Assembly: GCF_020171845.1 (NCBI RefSeq)
Contig: NZ_JAIVAM010000004.1
Span: 456,309 to 520,308 of the forward strand
Length of the DNA stretch: 64,000 nucleotides
Direction of reading: 5' to 3'
DNA from: Cytobacillus kochii
GTDB lineage: Bacteria; Bacillota; Bacilli; Bacillales; Cytobacillaceae
In this document: positions 35,629 to 44,724 of the stretch, piece after piece
Layout of the letters: each line of letters begins with the position of its first letter
Numbering within the stretch: the first letter of the stretch is position 1
Notes under the pieces: generated by a model
What the model was told of the DNA's origin: nothing
The model's input: the letters and a program-made list of their open reading frames with translations, nothing else
Databases searched by the model: none
Made by a program: the position numbers and the translations under genes

Positions 35629-38463
35629 TTACTTACGTGTTAAAGATTCTTCAATAATTCTCTGCTGCTCTTTTTTATGCACGACTGGATCGCCTTCTGC
35701 TGTGCTTGAGCGGCGGCGTCTACCGATATAATTTACCTCTACTCCGTCAGGGGCAATATGTTTTAACCTTGGTTCAACAAAATTCCATGCGCCCATATTC
35801 TTCGGTTCCTCTTGCACCCAGATCATTTCTTCAAGATTTGGATAACGTTTTACTACTTCCGTAATGTCAGCAAATGGGAACGGATAAATCTCTTCTACAC
35901 GTACAATATGGAACCACTCTTTATCTTCAATATCTTTTAATTTATCTTCTAAATCAATAGCCATTTTTCCTGATGTGAAAACAATTCTCTTCACTTGATC
36001 TTTTTTCTCACCAAGGTCAGATTGCTCAAGAATCGAGTTAAACTGTCCTTCTGATAAATCTTTAGCAGTTGCAGCAACTGTAGGATTTCGTAAAAGACTC
36101 TTAGGTGACATTATGACCAATGGTCTTACTTCTTCCTGATTCAAAATCGCTGCTTGTCTTCTTAAAATATGGAAGTACTGTGCTGCTGAAGAAAGGTTAG
36201 CTACTGTCCAGTTATTTTCAGCTGCCAGCTGCAGGAATCTTTCTAATCTTGCACTTGAATGTTCTGGACCTTGTCCTTCATATCCATGTGGAAGAAGCAT
36301 TACTAGACCAGATTTTTGCCCCCATTTTGCGCGACCAGCAGAAATGAATTGATCAAACATAACTTGTGCAGAGTTCGCAAAGTCACCAAACTGTGCTTCC
36401 CAAAGAACTAAAGTTTCTGGAGCTGACACATTATAACCATATTCAAAACCTAGAACAGCCATTTCTGACAACGGGCTATTATGAACAGCAAATGAAGCTT
36501 TAGCAGTTGAGATTTGATGTAAAGGTGAGAACGATTTACCTGTCACTTCATCATGTAACATGATATTTCTATGGGCAAATGTTCCACGCTCTGAATCTTG
36601 ACCTGTAAGTCTTACAGGCGTACCATCTGAAATAATTGAAGCGAATGCTAATGTTTCAGCGTGACCCCAATCAATTTTCCCAACCTCTTCTAGTCCATTT
36701 TTACGACGTTGTAATATTTTACTTAGCTTTCTAAAGACTTTATATTCTTCCGGCCAATTTAGAAGCTCTTCATTCAATTGCTGTAAAGACTCTAATGGCA
36801 CAGCAGTTTGAATGCTTGGTATACCATTTTCCACTGTCTCAGGTGGATTTAATTCAGTTGCATCTTCTTGTTTATCTGGCACTTTATCGTAAGCTTGCTG
36901 AAGTTTTTCTGCTACTTCTGAATGAATAGCAGTAACCTCTTCTTCTGTTAAGAACTGATCTTTTTTTAATTTCTCGCCGTAAAGCTCTTTAATCGTTGGT
37001 CTTTTATGGATAATATTATACATCGCTGGGTTTGTGGTCATCGGCTCGTCCATTTCATTGTGACCAAAGCGGCGATACCCAATTAAGTCAATTAAGAAAT
37101 CTTTATGGAATTTATCTCTATATTCAATAGCTAATTTAGCGGCATTGATGACTGCTTCGGGATCATCTGCATTTACATGCACGATTGGAACCTCATAGCC
37201 TTTGGCTAAATCACTTGCATATCTAGTCGATCTAGAATCATAAGATTCTGTTGTAAAGCCAATCGTGTTATTAGCAATAATATGGATAGAACCACCAGTA
37301 TTATAGCCATTTAATTGACCTAGATTTAATGTTTCAGCGACAACACCTTGCCCTGGAAAAGCAGCGTCTCCGTGAATGATGATGGAAAGTGCTTCGTCGT
37401 AATTAACTTCTGGGAAACCACCAGAAGTACGTTTATCTTGAGCCGCTCTTGTATATCCTTCAACAACAGGACCAACGAACTCTAAATGGCTTGGGTTGTT
37501 CGCAAGTGTTAAGTTTGCAACTGTTGTATTTTCAGCCTTAATTTGTTTGTCTAATCCAAGATGGTATTTTACATCGCCTGTCCATCCATAGCTGATGCCA
37601 ATAGAGCCTTCAGATGGGACAAGATCTTTGTTTGGCGCATGCTGAAACTCCGCGAATATCATCTCATAAGGCTTACCAAGTACATGAGCAAGCACATTTA
37701 AACGTCCGCGGTGTGCCATTCCAATATTTATTGTTTTTGTGCCATTCGCCACTGAACCTGATACAATTTCATCTAACATTGGTACCATCGTATCTAAACC
37801 TTCAATAGAGAAGCGTTTTTGACCGACGAAAGTACGGTGTAAGAATTTCTCAAACTCTTCTACTTCCGTTAATCTTTTGTACACTTTCGCCTTTTCAGGT
37901 TTTTGCAAGTTAAGTTTAAGGCTATTTGTTTCAACCTTGCGACGAAGCCAATCCTTTTCTTCTAAATTGTCAACATGAGTGAACTCAAATGCTAACGTAT
38001 CCATATAAGCATTTTTTAAGTATTCAAATGCTTCTAATCCATCTCTTAACGGAATATTCGCATCTGTACATATAAGATGAGCTGGTATTGCACGTAAATC
38101 TGCTTCTGTTAATCCATAATTACTTAAATCAAAAATAGCAACATTCTTTTCTTCCCTATTAACTAGGGGATAAATATCAGCAGCTTTATGTCCGTTTGAA
38201 CGAATAAAATCGGCAAGACGAATAGCTGATAAAGTTTTTTCAATTTGTTCTGGACTTACGCCAGTGCTTTCTGCTCCTATACTTACAGGAGCTACCCCTG
38301 TTTGTTGCAATGGTGAACCATTAACCTCAAAATACTCTCTCATTTCTTGGTCGACTGATTCTGGATTTTCTAAATACATCTCATAAAGCTCGATTACATA
38401 GCCAAGGTTAGGACCGTAAAAACTTTGTTCTAAAGGTCCGCTACCCTCTGAAGGCTTCTTCAT
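35629..38463 (-). CDS. odhA: 2-oxoglutarate dehydrogenase E1
   Basis: A 944-residue thiamine-diphosphate enzyme, the same length as B. subtilis OdhA. The N-terminal segment with [19 protein letters not shown] is the family start; [20 protein letters not shown] and [14 protein letters not shown] flank the thiamine-binding region, and [10 protein letters not shown] follows. The C-terminal half carries the transketolase-like pyrimidine domain. It decarboxylates 2-oxoglutarate and succinylates OdhB. GGAGGTAA lies before the ATG. Two genes, one terminator downstream. Confidence 0.97.
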   Translation of the reverse strand: MKKPSEGSGPLEQSFYGPNLGYVIELYEMYLENPESVDQEMREYFEVNGSPLQQTGVAPVSIGAESTGVSPEQIEKTLSAIRLADFIRSNGHKAADIYPLVNREEKNVAIFDLSNYGLTEADLRAIPAHLICTDANIPLRDGLEAFEYLKNAYMDTLAFEFTHVDNLEEKDWLRRKVETNSLKLNLQKPEKAKVYKRLTEVEEFEKFLHRTFVGQKRFSIEGLDTMVPMLDEIVSGSVANGTKTINIGMAHRGRLNVLAHVLGKPYEMIFAEFQHAPNKDLVPSEGSIGISYGWTGDVKYHLGLDKQIKAENTTVANLTLANNPSHLEFVGPVVEGYTRAAQDKRTSGGFPEVNYDEALSIIIHGDAAFPGQGVVAETLNLGQLNGYNTGGSIHIIANNTIGFTTESYDSRSTRYASDLAKGYEVPIVHVNADDPEAVINAAKLAIEYRDKFHKDFLIDLIGYRRFGHNEMDEPMTTNPAMYNIIHKRPTIKELYGEKLKKDQFLTEEEVTAIHSEVAEKLQQAYDKVPDKQEDATELNPPETVENGIPSIQTAVPLESLQQLNEELLNWPEEYKVFRKLSKILQRRKNGLEEVGKIDWGHAETLAFASIISDGTPVRLTGQDSERGTFAHRNIMLHDEVTGKSFSPLHQISTAKASFAVHNSPLSEMAVLGFEYGYNVSAPETLVLWEAQFGDFANSAQVMFDQFISAGRAKWGQKSGLVMLLPHGYEGQGPEHSSARLERFLQLAAENNWTVANLSSAAQYFHILRRQAAILNQEEVRPLVIMSPKSLLRNPTVAATAKDLSEGQFNSILEQSDLGEKKDQVKRIVFTSGKMAIDLEDKLKDIEDKEWFHIVRVEEIYPFPFADITEVVKRYPNLEEMIWVQEEPKNMGAWNFVEPRLKHIAPDGVEVNYIGRRRRSSTAEGDPVVHKKEQQRIIEESLTRK

Positions 38464-38899
38464 GGAAAATTACCTCCACAACTCTTTTTTAAATATATTT
38501 GGATAATTTATTTCCGCCCCATATCCATTCTAGGATAGTAACAATATTATTTCGTATATAAAAATTCCGAATAATGTTAATTTCCAGAGGACGAAATGTT
38601 TCCTAAGCCATTTTACCACGTTAAAGGCGCATATACAAAGGGAAAAAAGAGAAAATCACGAAAATACAGCTAATATTTTTAGAAAAAATACTTATATTAA
38701 AAAAGTGAATTAATTTAATTCCTATATCACGCCTATTAGTGTAATAAATTGGAAAGATGAACTAACGTCTACAAGTTGAAAATCATTCAACTTCTAAACC
38801 GTTTGCCTATTTAAGTATATATCAAAAGCCTTATTATTGGTAGAATTGTGCACTAAATATTCAAACTGAATAAAATACTACGAGAGAGGATGTGAACTT
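38464..38899. other. Divergent region between odhA and the SASP gene
   Basis: Contains an inverted repeat AAGTTGAA (38773-38780) with TTCAACTT (38786-38793), about 300 bases before odhA and 107 before the SASP gene. It could be an operator. Promoters are not resolved and no gene is visible. Confidence 0.45.
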
Positions 38900-39091
38900 A
38901 TGGATTTATCTAGAGCGAGGGAACTACTAAAAAATCAAATCGAATATGAAGTAACTTTCGATGGCGTAAAAATCGTGATTGTCGATCTCTATGAATTAAC
39001 TAAAATGGCGAGGGTGTGCGAAAGAAACAACGTAGATAAGAATCAAGTTGTTCCACTCGCACAATTAATAGAAGAAAATACAATACGTTAA
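38900..39091 (+). CDS. sspH: H-type small acid-soluble spore protein
   Basis: A 63-residue protein beginning MDLSRARELLKNQIEYEVTF and ending VPLAQLIEENTIR. The MDxxRA(K/R)xxL, EVTFxGVxVxI and VPxxxLxEE pattern is that of H-type SASPs. These are made in the forespore and lie in the spore core; their role is minor. GAGAGGATG is before the ATG. One Cys is unusual. Its last bases overlap the convergent DUF3889 stop codon. I could not place a sigma-G promoter with confidence. Confidence 0.75.
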   Translation: MDLSRARELLKNQIEYEVTFDGVKIVIVDLYELTKMARVCERNNVDKNQVVPLAQLIEENTIR

Positions 39092-39417
39092 CGATCAGTT
39101 TTTTTTGTTAAAATACGGACGATTTTCTCCGAATCTTTATCATATTCAATAAACACATAGAGCCCATATTCTATCTCCTGTTGACGCATCCAAAGTTTAA
39201 ACTTTTCTATTTCTGTCTTTTCCTTTACTTCTTTTCCAAGATGCTGATAATCAACAATATCTGCTGATGGATATTTTTCCTTTGCAATCATCATCGCTTC
39301 TTTACCCCATTTTGCATAAGAAGGAGCATCATAAACGGCATAGTTTGTTTGAGGGCTTGAAATTAATATATAGCTAAACAACACTATGACAATCGAGAGA
39401 AACACTCTTTTCTCCAT
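39088..39417 (-). CDS. Secreted DUF3889 family protein
   Basis: A 109-residue exported protein: signal peptide about 1-26, then a single compact domain with APSYAKWGKEAMMIAKEKYP and VVDYQHLGKE-like motifs of DUF3889 (YqzG/YhdC-like), function unknown. GGTGAGGAG precedes the ATG. It converges on the SASP gene; their stop codons share a TTAA. Confidence 0.85.
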   Translation of the reverse strand: MEKRVFLSIVIVLFSYILISSPQTNYAVYDAPSYAKWGKEAMMIAKEKYPSADIVDYQHLGKEVKEKTEIEKFKLWMRQQEIEYGLYVFIEYDKDSEKIVRILTKKTDR

Positions 39418-39520
39418 TTTCTCCTCACCTCTTCACTTTCATTTTTTGATGGAAATATTTATAGTTTTACTATCTTTTAAATGTTTATTCTTTATGAAAG
39501 TTTTTTTGGGTAATGGGTTA
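39418..39520. other. Intergenic stretch
   Basis: Divergent region between the DUF3889 gene and the possible small RNA; nothing else is recognised. Confidence 0.4.
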
Positions 39521-39630
39521 TATAATGAAAGAAAAAATTCAAGGCAAAACTTGCTTGTGCAAAAGTAAATATCAATGGACAAAGAAAAGCGAGCAAGTTA
39601 ATGGTTAAAACTTGCCCGCTTTTCTTTATC
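39521..39630 (+). ncRNA. Possible small RNA or attenuator
   Basis: A TATAAT (39521-39526) could serve as -10, but the matching -35 is poor. About 55 bases later comes a very strong stem, 39581-39599 with 39609-39627 (19 bp, one G-T pair), ending in a T-rich tail. An AACTTGCT (39548-39555) could pair instead with AGCAAGTT (39592-39599), the left arm of that stem. This gives two mutually exclusive folds, as in an attenuator. No plus-strand gene follows closely, so a roughly 100-nucleotide free RNA is the simplest reading. The stem could instead be a terminator for minus-strand transcripts. Confidence 0.4.
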
Positions 39631-39786
39631 TATTGTTCCATTAACCCTTATACCATAAATATCAACATAGCCTTTAAAAAAATATAAGAATATGTCCTTT
39701 ACTAGTTCATTTGATTAGTTTTAGTTATGATTTTTAAAAAAAGTAATCGTACAACATCTAAAACAAAAAGTGGAAGACATAAAGGG

Positions 39787-39903
39787 CTATTTTGTTCTCT
39801 CAAGTAAATCATCTATTTCAATTATGTCTATTAAATGATGAATATCATCAGTCGGGTTATATACACCGTCTAAAAATTGATCAATATCAAATTTCTTTAA
39901 CAA
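39787..39903 (-). CDS. Possible small acidic protein
   Basis: A TTG behind GAGGGGGG starts 38 residues, very rich in Asp, Ile and Leu (DIDQFLDGVYNPTDDIHHL and on). The same frame can be extended upstream to an ATG at 40050 (87 residues), but that part lacks a ribosome site and has odd composition. No family is recognised. The coding claim rests on the ribosome site and acidic composition only. Confidence 0.35.
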   Translation of the reverse strand: MLKKFDIDQFLDGVYNPTDDIHHLIDIIEIDDLLERTK

Positions 39904-40119
39904 GATAACCCCCCTCTTTTTTCCATCCGTTTCAAAACCATTCGAAGACTTCACACTTTTTCTGAGGGTACTGTCAATCAAATACGCAACATCATTTATA
40001 TTAATATAATAAATACAGAAGCAACCTTTAATATTTATTGAATGATACAATATTCATTTTTCAGTTTTTTCTTAAAATAGAGTATTTAAATAATATTATT
40101 TTTTCTTTTTACTTTCAGT
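39904..40119. other. Intergenic stretch upstream of qox
   Basis: AT-rich and without recognised elements up to the direct repeats. Confidence 0.4.
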
Positions 40120-40172
40120 TTCATGAACATTTTGTGACCAAATTCATCATTTGTTCATGAACATTTTGTGAC
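40120..40172 (+). repeat. 19-bp direct repeat upstream of qoxA
   Basis: TTCATGAACATTTTGTGAC occurs twice, at 40120-40138 and 40154-40172, with starts 34 bases apart. Each copy contains a TCATGA core; the second is part of the palindrome TGTTCATGAACA. Each copy ends in the TGTGA of an Fnr-like box. Confidence 0.8.
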
Positions 40173-40182
40173 ACCTATCACA
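40133..40182 (+). promoter_or_regulatory. Tandem Fnr-like boxes of the qox operon
   Basis: TGTGA-N6-TCACA at 40167-40182 is a perfect CRP/FNR-family palindrome. A second, degenerate copy (TGTGA-N6-TCATC) lies at 40133-40148. They end about 105 bases before qoxA, close to where a promoter would lie (TATGAT at 40203-40208). This would let Fnr repress the aerobic oxidase without oxygen. The link to Fnr is inferred. Confidence 0.55.
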
Positions 40183-40287
40183 TTCAATTGTTTTTAACCA
40201 TTTATGATACTAACATAGGGTTACAGGCGTGATATTCACGTTCAAATAAAACAATAGATTTTTAGAAAGATAGAAAGGGGTACATCA

Positions 40288-41202
40288 ATGAAATTGAAAA
40301 GGGCTCTTTTATTGGCTATAGTTGCCATTGCCGCTGTACTTGCTGGGTGTGAACCACTTACTGTTCTAAATCCTAAAGGTCCACAGGCCGAAGTCCAGGC
40401 TAACGATATTATGATGTCCATATGGTTAATGTCTGGCATTGTTATTGTAGTTTTTGCAATGCTTGCATATATGCTCATTAAATTTCGTTCATCTAAACAA
40501 GGAAAAGATTATGAACCACCTCACATCGAGGGAAATAAATGGGTGGAGGCAGTTTGTGTCGGAATACCTGTACTAATTGTTGCTTATCTATCATTTGTTT
40601 CTGTCCAAAGTAACTATAAAGTTGAAGCAACACCACCAGGGTATGAGGATAAGGAGCCATTAGTTGTATATGCATCATCATCTAACTGGAAATGGCACTT
40701 CAGCTATCCTGAAGAAGATATTGAAACAGTAAATTACTTATATATACCTACTGATCGGGCACTTGAATTTAAACTTTACTCATTCGGTCCAATTACTAGC
40801 TTCTGGATTCCACAACTTGGCGGACAGAAATATGCAATGGCCGATATGGTAACAACATTACATTTAGCTGCTGATCATCCTGGTGAATTCATGGGTAGAA
40901 ATGCGAACTTCAGCGGAAAAGGTTTTGCTGAAAATACATTTGATGTAACAGCAATGTCTCCAGTTGAATTTGAGGAATGGGTAGATGAAGTTCATCAAAC
41001 AGCTGATCCAATTACTGAAGATAAATTTGAAGAGTTACTAGAGCCAGGTCACTTAGGTAAGATGACTTTTACTGGCACTCATTTAGACTTTAGCCCAGCA
41101 CCTGAAGGGCATGAACATCATCAATCAAATGATGAAGATTCAGAAGAAAATCATGAAAATCATGATGAGCACGAAGGTCACTCTGACCACAGTAGCCATT
41201 AA
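40288..41202 (+). CDS. qoxA: Quinol oxidase subunit II
   Basis: A 304-residue lipoprotein subunit of the aa3-type quinol oxidase. The lipobox ends at C21 (VLAGC), followed by two membrane segments (about 40-62 and 82-103) and an extracellular cupredoxin-fold domain. The CuA ligands of cytochrome c oxidases are not present, as expected for quinol oxidases. The C-terminus after about residue 270 is very rich in His, Asp and Glu (EGHEHHQSNDEDSEEN and on), possibly metal-binding. GAAAGGGG lies before the ATG. First gene of qoxABCD. Confidence 0.96.
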   Translation: MKLKRALLLAIVAIAAVLAGCEPLTVLNPKGPQAEVQANDIMMSIWLMSGIVIVVFAMLAYMLIKFRSSKQGKDYEPPHIEGNKWVEAVCVGIPVLIVAYLSFVSVQSNYKVEATPPGYEDKEPLVVYASSSNWKWHFSYPEEDIETVNYLYIPTDRALEFKLYSFGPITSFWIPQLGGQKYAMADMVTTLHLAADHPGEFMGRNANFSGKGFAENTFDVTAMSPVEFEEWVDEVHQTADPITEDKFEELLEPGHLGKMTFTGTHLDFSPAPEGHEHHQSNDEDSEENHENHDEHEGHSDHSSH

Positions 41203-41246
41203 TTAGATGAAGTGTCTATTGACATCTTCTGAAAGGAGTATACAGG

Positions 41247-43193
41247 ATGGAGTTCTTTGAACGTTTTGCCATACCACATCCAAGTCCAGCTATTTATGCT
41301 TCAATGGTAGCAATTGCAATTGTTTCTATTGCCATTGTAGTTGGGATAACATATTTTAAAAAATGGGGTTATTTATGGCGTGAATGGTTAACAACTGTTG
41401 ACCATAAACGATTAGGTATTATGTATATTATTGCAGCGATCCTCATGCTATTCCGTGGAGGCGCTGACGCAATTATGATGCGTGCGCAATTATCAGCACC
41501 TGAGAACAAATTGCTTGATGCACAGCATTATAACGAGATATTCACTACACATGGTGTTGTTATGATTCTCTTCATGGCTATGCCATTTATTATCGGTTTT
41601 ATGAACTTTGTTGTTCCACTGCAAATTGGGGCTCGCGATGTTGCGTTCCCACGTCTTAATGCACTTAGCTTCTGGTTATTCTTTGCCGGTGCGATGTTAT
41701 TCAATATCTCATTCGTTATCGGAGGTTCACCAGATGCGGGTTGGACATCTTACTTCCCGTTAGCAGATAATGAATTTAGTACCTCTGTCGGTACCAACTA
41801 TTATATGATTGCGATACAGATTGCCGGTCTTGGTACATTAGCAACAGGTATCAACTTTATGACGACAATCTTGAAAATGCGTGCTCCAGGCATGACATTA
41901 ATGAAAATGCCAATGTTTACTTGGTCAGCATTAATTACGAACGTTATTATCGTATTTGCTTTCCCTGTATTAACAGTTGCGCTTGCAATGGGTACATTAG
42001 ATCGTTTATTCGGTACACATTTCTTCGCATCAACAAATGGCGGTATGGATATGTTATGGGCCAACCTTTTCTGGGTTTGGGGACACCCTGAAGTATATAT
42101 CTTGATCTTGCCTGCATTCGGTATTTACAGTGAAGTAATCTCTACTTTCGCTAGACGTAACCTATATGGTTATAAATCAATGGTTGCTTCAATGGTAATC
42201 ATTTCACTATTATCATTCGTTGTATGGGTTCACCACTTCTTTACAATGGGTCAAGGCGCTTTCGTTAACAGTATTTTCTCTATTACAACGATGGCAATAG
42301 CAGTACCTACCGGTGTAAAAATATTCAACTGGTTGTTAACACTGTATAAAGGTAAAATCACTATGACAACGCCAATGCTTTACTCAATGTTGTTTATCCC
42401 ACTTTTCACACTTGGTGGTGTAACAGGGGTTATGCTAGGTATGTCAGCAGCTGACTATCAATACCATAATACAATGTTCTTAGTTGCTCACTTCCATATG
42501 GTAATCATTCCTGGGGTTGTGTTCGCAATGCTAGCTGCCCTTTACTACTACTGGCCAAAAATGTTCGGCTTCATGTTAAATGATCGTCTTGGTAAAATCG
42601 GCGCTTGGATTATTGCTATTGGTACATTAGTTGCCTTTATGCCAATGTTCATCTCTGGTTTAGATGGTCAAGCAAGACGTATGTACACTTATTCTGAAGC
42701 AAGTGGATTTGGTATTTGGAATATGATTTCTATGGTTGGCGCCCTTATGTTAGCAGCAGGATTTGCGTTAATCGTTTATAACATTTACTATAGTTTCCGT
42801 TATGCACCACGAGACATTGGATCAGATCCTTGGGATGCACGTACACTTGAGTGGGCTACACATACACCAGTTCCTGAGTATAATTTTGCAACTATGCCTA
42901 AGATCGATTCCTATGAAACATTCTGGGATTCAAAGAAAAAAGGCACACCGTTATTCCCAGATAAAATTGAAAAGATTCACATGCCGAACAACAGTGGTAT
43001 TCCATTCATTATGGGAATTATCTTCTTCATGTGGGGATTCTCGTTCGTCTTTGCAATGTGGATTCCGTTAATTATTTGTACACTAGGTATTTTCGCTTGT
43101 ATGGCTTATCAATCATTTGAAAATGATCATGGAAGATATATTTCTATTGAAGAAATAGAAGAAACAGAAAAAGAATTGGGAGGTAAAAGATAA
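41247..43193 (+). CDS. qoxB: Quinol oxidase subunit I
   Basis: A 648-residue, roughly 14-segment catalytic subunit that reduces oxygen to water and pumps protons. [15 protein letters not shown] contains a heme ligand; [17 protein letters not shown] holds the CuB/Tyr cross-link motif; VWVHHFFT holds the CuB His pair, and HFHMVIIPG the heme His pair. AAGGAG lies before the ATG, 44 bases after qoxA. Confidence 0.98.
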   Translation: MEFFERFAIPHPSPAIYASMVAIAIVSIAIVVGITYFKKWGYLWREWLTTVDHKRLGIMYIIAAILMLFRGGADAIMMRAQLSAPENKLLDAQHYNEIFTTHGVVMILFMAMPFIIGFMNFVVPLQIGARDVAFPRLNALSFWLFFAGAMLFNISFVIGGSPDAGWTSYFPLADNEFSTSVGTNYYMIAIQIAGLGTLATGINFMTTILKMRAPGMTLMKMPMFTWSALITNVIIVFAFPVLTVALAMGTLDRLFGTHFFASTNGGMDMLWANLFWVWGHPEVYILILPAFGIYSEVISTFARRNLYGYKSMVASMVIISLLSFVVWVHHFFTMGQGAFVNSIFSITTMAIAVPTGVKIFNWLLTLYKGKITMTTPMLYSMLFIPLFTLGGVTGVMLGMSAADYQYHNTMFLVAHFHMVIIPGVVFAMLAALYYYWPKMFGFMLNDRLGKIGAWIIAIGTLVAFMPMFISGLDGQARRMYTYSEASGFGIWNMISMVGALMLAAGFALIVYNIYYSFRYAPRDIGSDPWDARTLEWATHTPVPEYNFATMPKIDSYETFWDSKKKGTPLFPDKIEKIHMPNNSGIPFIMGIIFFMWGFSFVFAMWIPLIICTLGIFACMAYQSFENDHGRYISIEEIEETEKELGGKR

Positions 43194-43789
43194 TGAAGAT
43201 TGATCACTCTCTCCCTCTTGAGTACAGTACTGATGAAAATCGCTTAAAGATTCTTGGCTTCTGGATTTTCCTCGGTGCGGAAGTTATGTTATTTGCTACA
43301 TTATTTGCATCTTACTTTATTTTGTCAGGTGGTACAGGTGATGGCCCATCGGGTGCCGAAATTTTTGAAATCACACCTGTATTAATTGAAACGCTCGTTC
43401 TACTAACAAGTAGTTTCACAATTGGCCTCATGGTTCACGCGATGAGACTTGGCCGCCAAAAAGCAATGATGGGATTCTTTATTGCAACAATCGTACTTGG
43501 GGCTATTTTCCTCGGTGTTGAGATTTATGAATTCGTTCATTATGTTCATGTTGGCGCAGGACTACAAACAAGTGCATTTAGTGCAATCCTATTAACAACT
43601 TTAGGAACACACGGCGCGCACGTAACTTTCGGGTTATTCTGGGGAACATGTATCCTAATTCAAGTAAAGAAATATGGCTTAACACCAAGAACAACGAATA
43701 AGTCATTTATCTTCTCTCTTTACTGGCACTTCCTAGACGTTGTTTGGATCTTCATCTTCAGCTTCGTCTATCTGAAAGGAATGATGTAA
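43193..43789 (+). CDS. qoxC: Quinol oxidase subunit III
   Basis: A 198-residue, five-segment subunit III. FWIFLGAEVMLFATLFASYF, GTHGAHVTFGLFWGT and YWHFLDVVWIFIFSFVYL are typical. Its ATG overlaps the qoxB stop by one base behind GGGAGG, so the two are translationally coupled. Confidence 0.97.
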   Translation: MKIDHSLPLEYSTDENRLKILGFWIFLGAEVMLFATLFASYFILSGGTGDGPSGAEIFEITPVLIETLVLLTSSFTIGLMVHAMRLGRQKAMMGFFIATIVLGAIFLGVEIYEFVHYVHVGAGLQTSAFSAILLTTLGTHGAHVTFGLFWGTCILIQVKKYGLTPRTTNKSFIFSLYWHFLDVVWIFIFSFVYLKGMM

Positions 43790-44082
43790 TGATGAAAGAA
43801 TTATTCCCGATGAAACAAGTGATGGGATTTATCTTTTCACTCGTGCTGACAGCTGTTGCCCTAATGGTTTACTTCTTTGATATGTCATTTGCAGTTGGAA
43901 TGACAATCTTACTTGTAACTGCTTTTATTCAAGCAGGGCTACAATTAGTACTATTCATGCATGCTGGTGAATCAGAAGATAAAAACGCCATCTATATTAC
44001 AATTTACTATGGTGTATTAATTGCAATCTTCACCATTCTTGGTTCCCTACTAACAATGGTTTGGACTTACCAAATTCAATAA
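43789..44082 (+). CDS. qoxD: Quinol oxidase subunit IV
   Basis: A 97-residue, three-segment subunit IV. The ATG overlaps the qoxC stop (TAATG), with AAAGGA upstream; the longer frame from 43744 would sit inside qoxC and is not used. FIQAGLQLVLFMHAGES is the family motif. Last gene of the operon; no separate strong plus-strand terminator is visible beyond the shared stem-loop at 44090. Confidence 0.93.
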   Translation: MMKELFPMKQVMGFIFSLVLTAVALMVYFFDMSFAVGMTILLVTAFIQAGLQLVLFMHAGESEDKNAIYITIYYGVLIAIFTILGSLLTMVWTYQIQ

Positions 44083-44089
44083 ATAAAAA

Positions 44090-44115
44090 AGGAGCGTCCT
44101 CTTTCGCGCGCTCCT
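44090..44115. terminator. Shared stem-loop between qoxD and a convergent small gene
   Basis: AGGAGCG (44090-44096) and CGCTCCT (44109-44115), 12-base loop. The minus strand continues into a T-run; the plus strand into a weaker TTTGTTTT. Confidence 0.7.
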
Positions 44116-44386
44116 ACTTTGTTTTAATAGATGTTGCTGTTACTTTTGCTAATGTATCTAGTTTAGATTTTCTTCTACCTGTCTTTTCTAATACTTCCTC
44201 TGTAGCTACAAAAAAGACGCCCATTAAAAAGACAAAAATGGCTCCCATTACCGTACCAATACCAATACCAGTTAACGTACTGGAAACGTTTCCAAAGAAT
44301 CCGATCGAAAAGATGATGATTCCGGCAATCAATAATGTACCTCCATAATACTTAACTGCATTTAACATAGCTTTTGATGTATTCAT
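44114..44386 (-). CDS. Small membrane protein, unknown
   Basis: A 90-residue protein with two membrane segments (about 15-35 and 43-64) and a basic C-terminus. The ATG at 44386 is nine bases behind a GGAGG; upstream in-frame ATGs overlap that site. I do not recognise a family with confidence. It converges on qoxD and shares its terminator. Confidence 0.75.
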   Translation of the reverse strand: MNTSKAMLNAVKYYGGTLLIAGIIIFSIGFFGNVSSTLTGIGIGTVMGAIFVFLMGVFFVATEEVLEKTGRRKSKLDTLAKVTATSIKTK

Positions 44387-44724
44387 TTCCATCATCCTCC
44401 TTTTCATCCATTATCCACCCTGTTCACAATTATGTCAATATTTTTTCGCAAATTTGACAAAAACACCTCTGTTTTTGGGTTGACTTTTCGATTAATTAGT
44501 TATTTTTTTATTATATTATGCAAATAATTATAGTTTGATTTTACTTTTAGCCTTATTTTTGACAAAAATAACGGTTTTACTACTTATTTTCTTCACAAAT
44601 TATGCATTATATTCCTATGTTAACAACGTTTTATACTAAAAATAGCTTTTCTCTCCCTTTATAATGGACATATATTTACATTACCAAAACATGTTTGATA
44701 TTAATTTTTTTGGGGGTTATAAAT
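44387..44724. other. Divergent intergenic region
   Basis: Very AT-rich. It must hold the promoters of the small membrane protein and the FtsH-like gene; no clear pair of hexamers is resolved. Confidence 0.4.

Noticed and set aside
39386..39568. 60-codon plus-strand frame
   Set aside because: It overlaps the signal-peptide end of the DUF3889 gene on the other strand, has no ribosome site and low-complexity composition.
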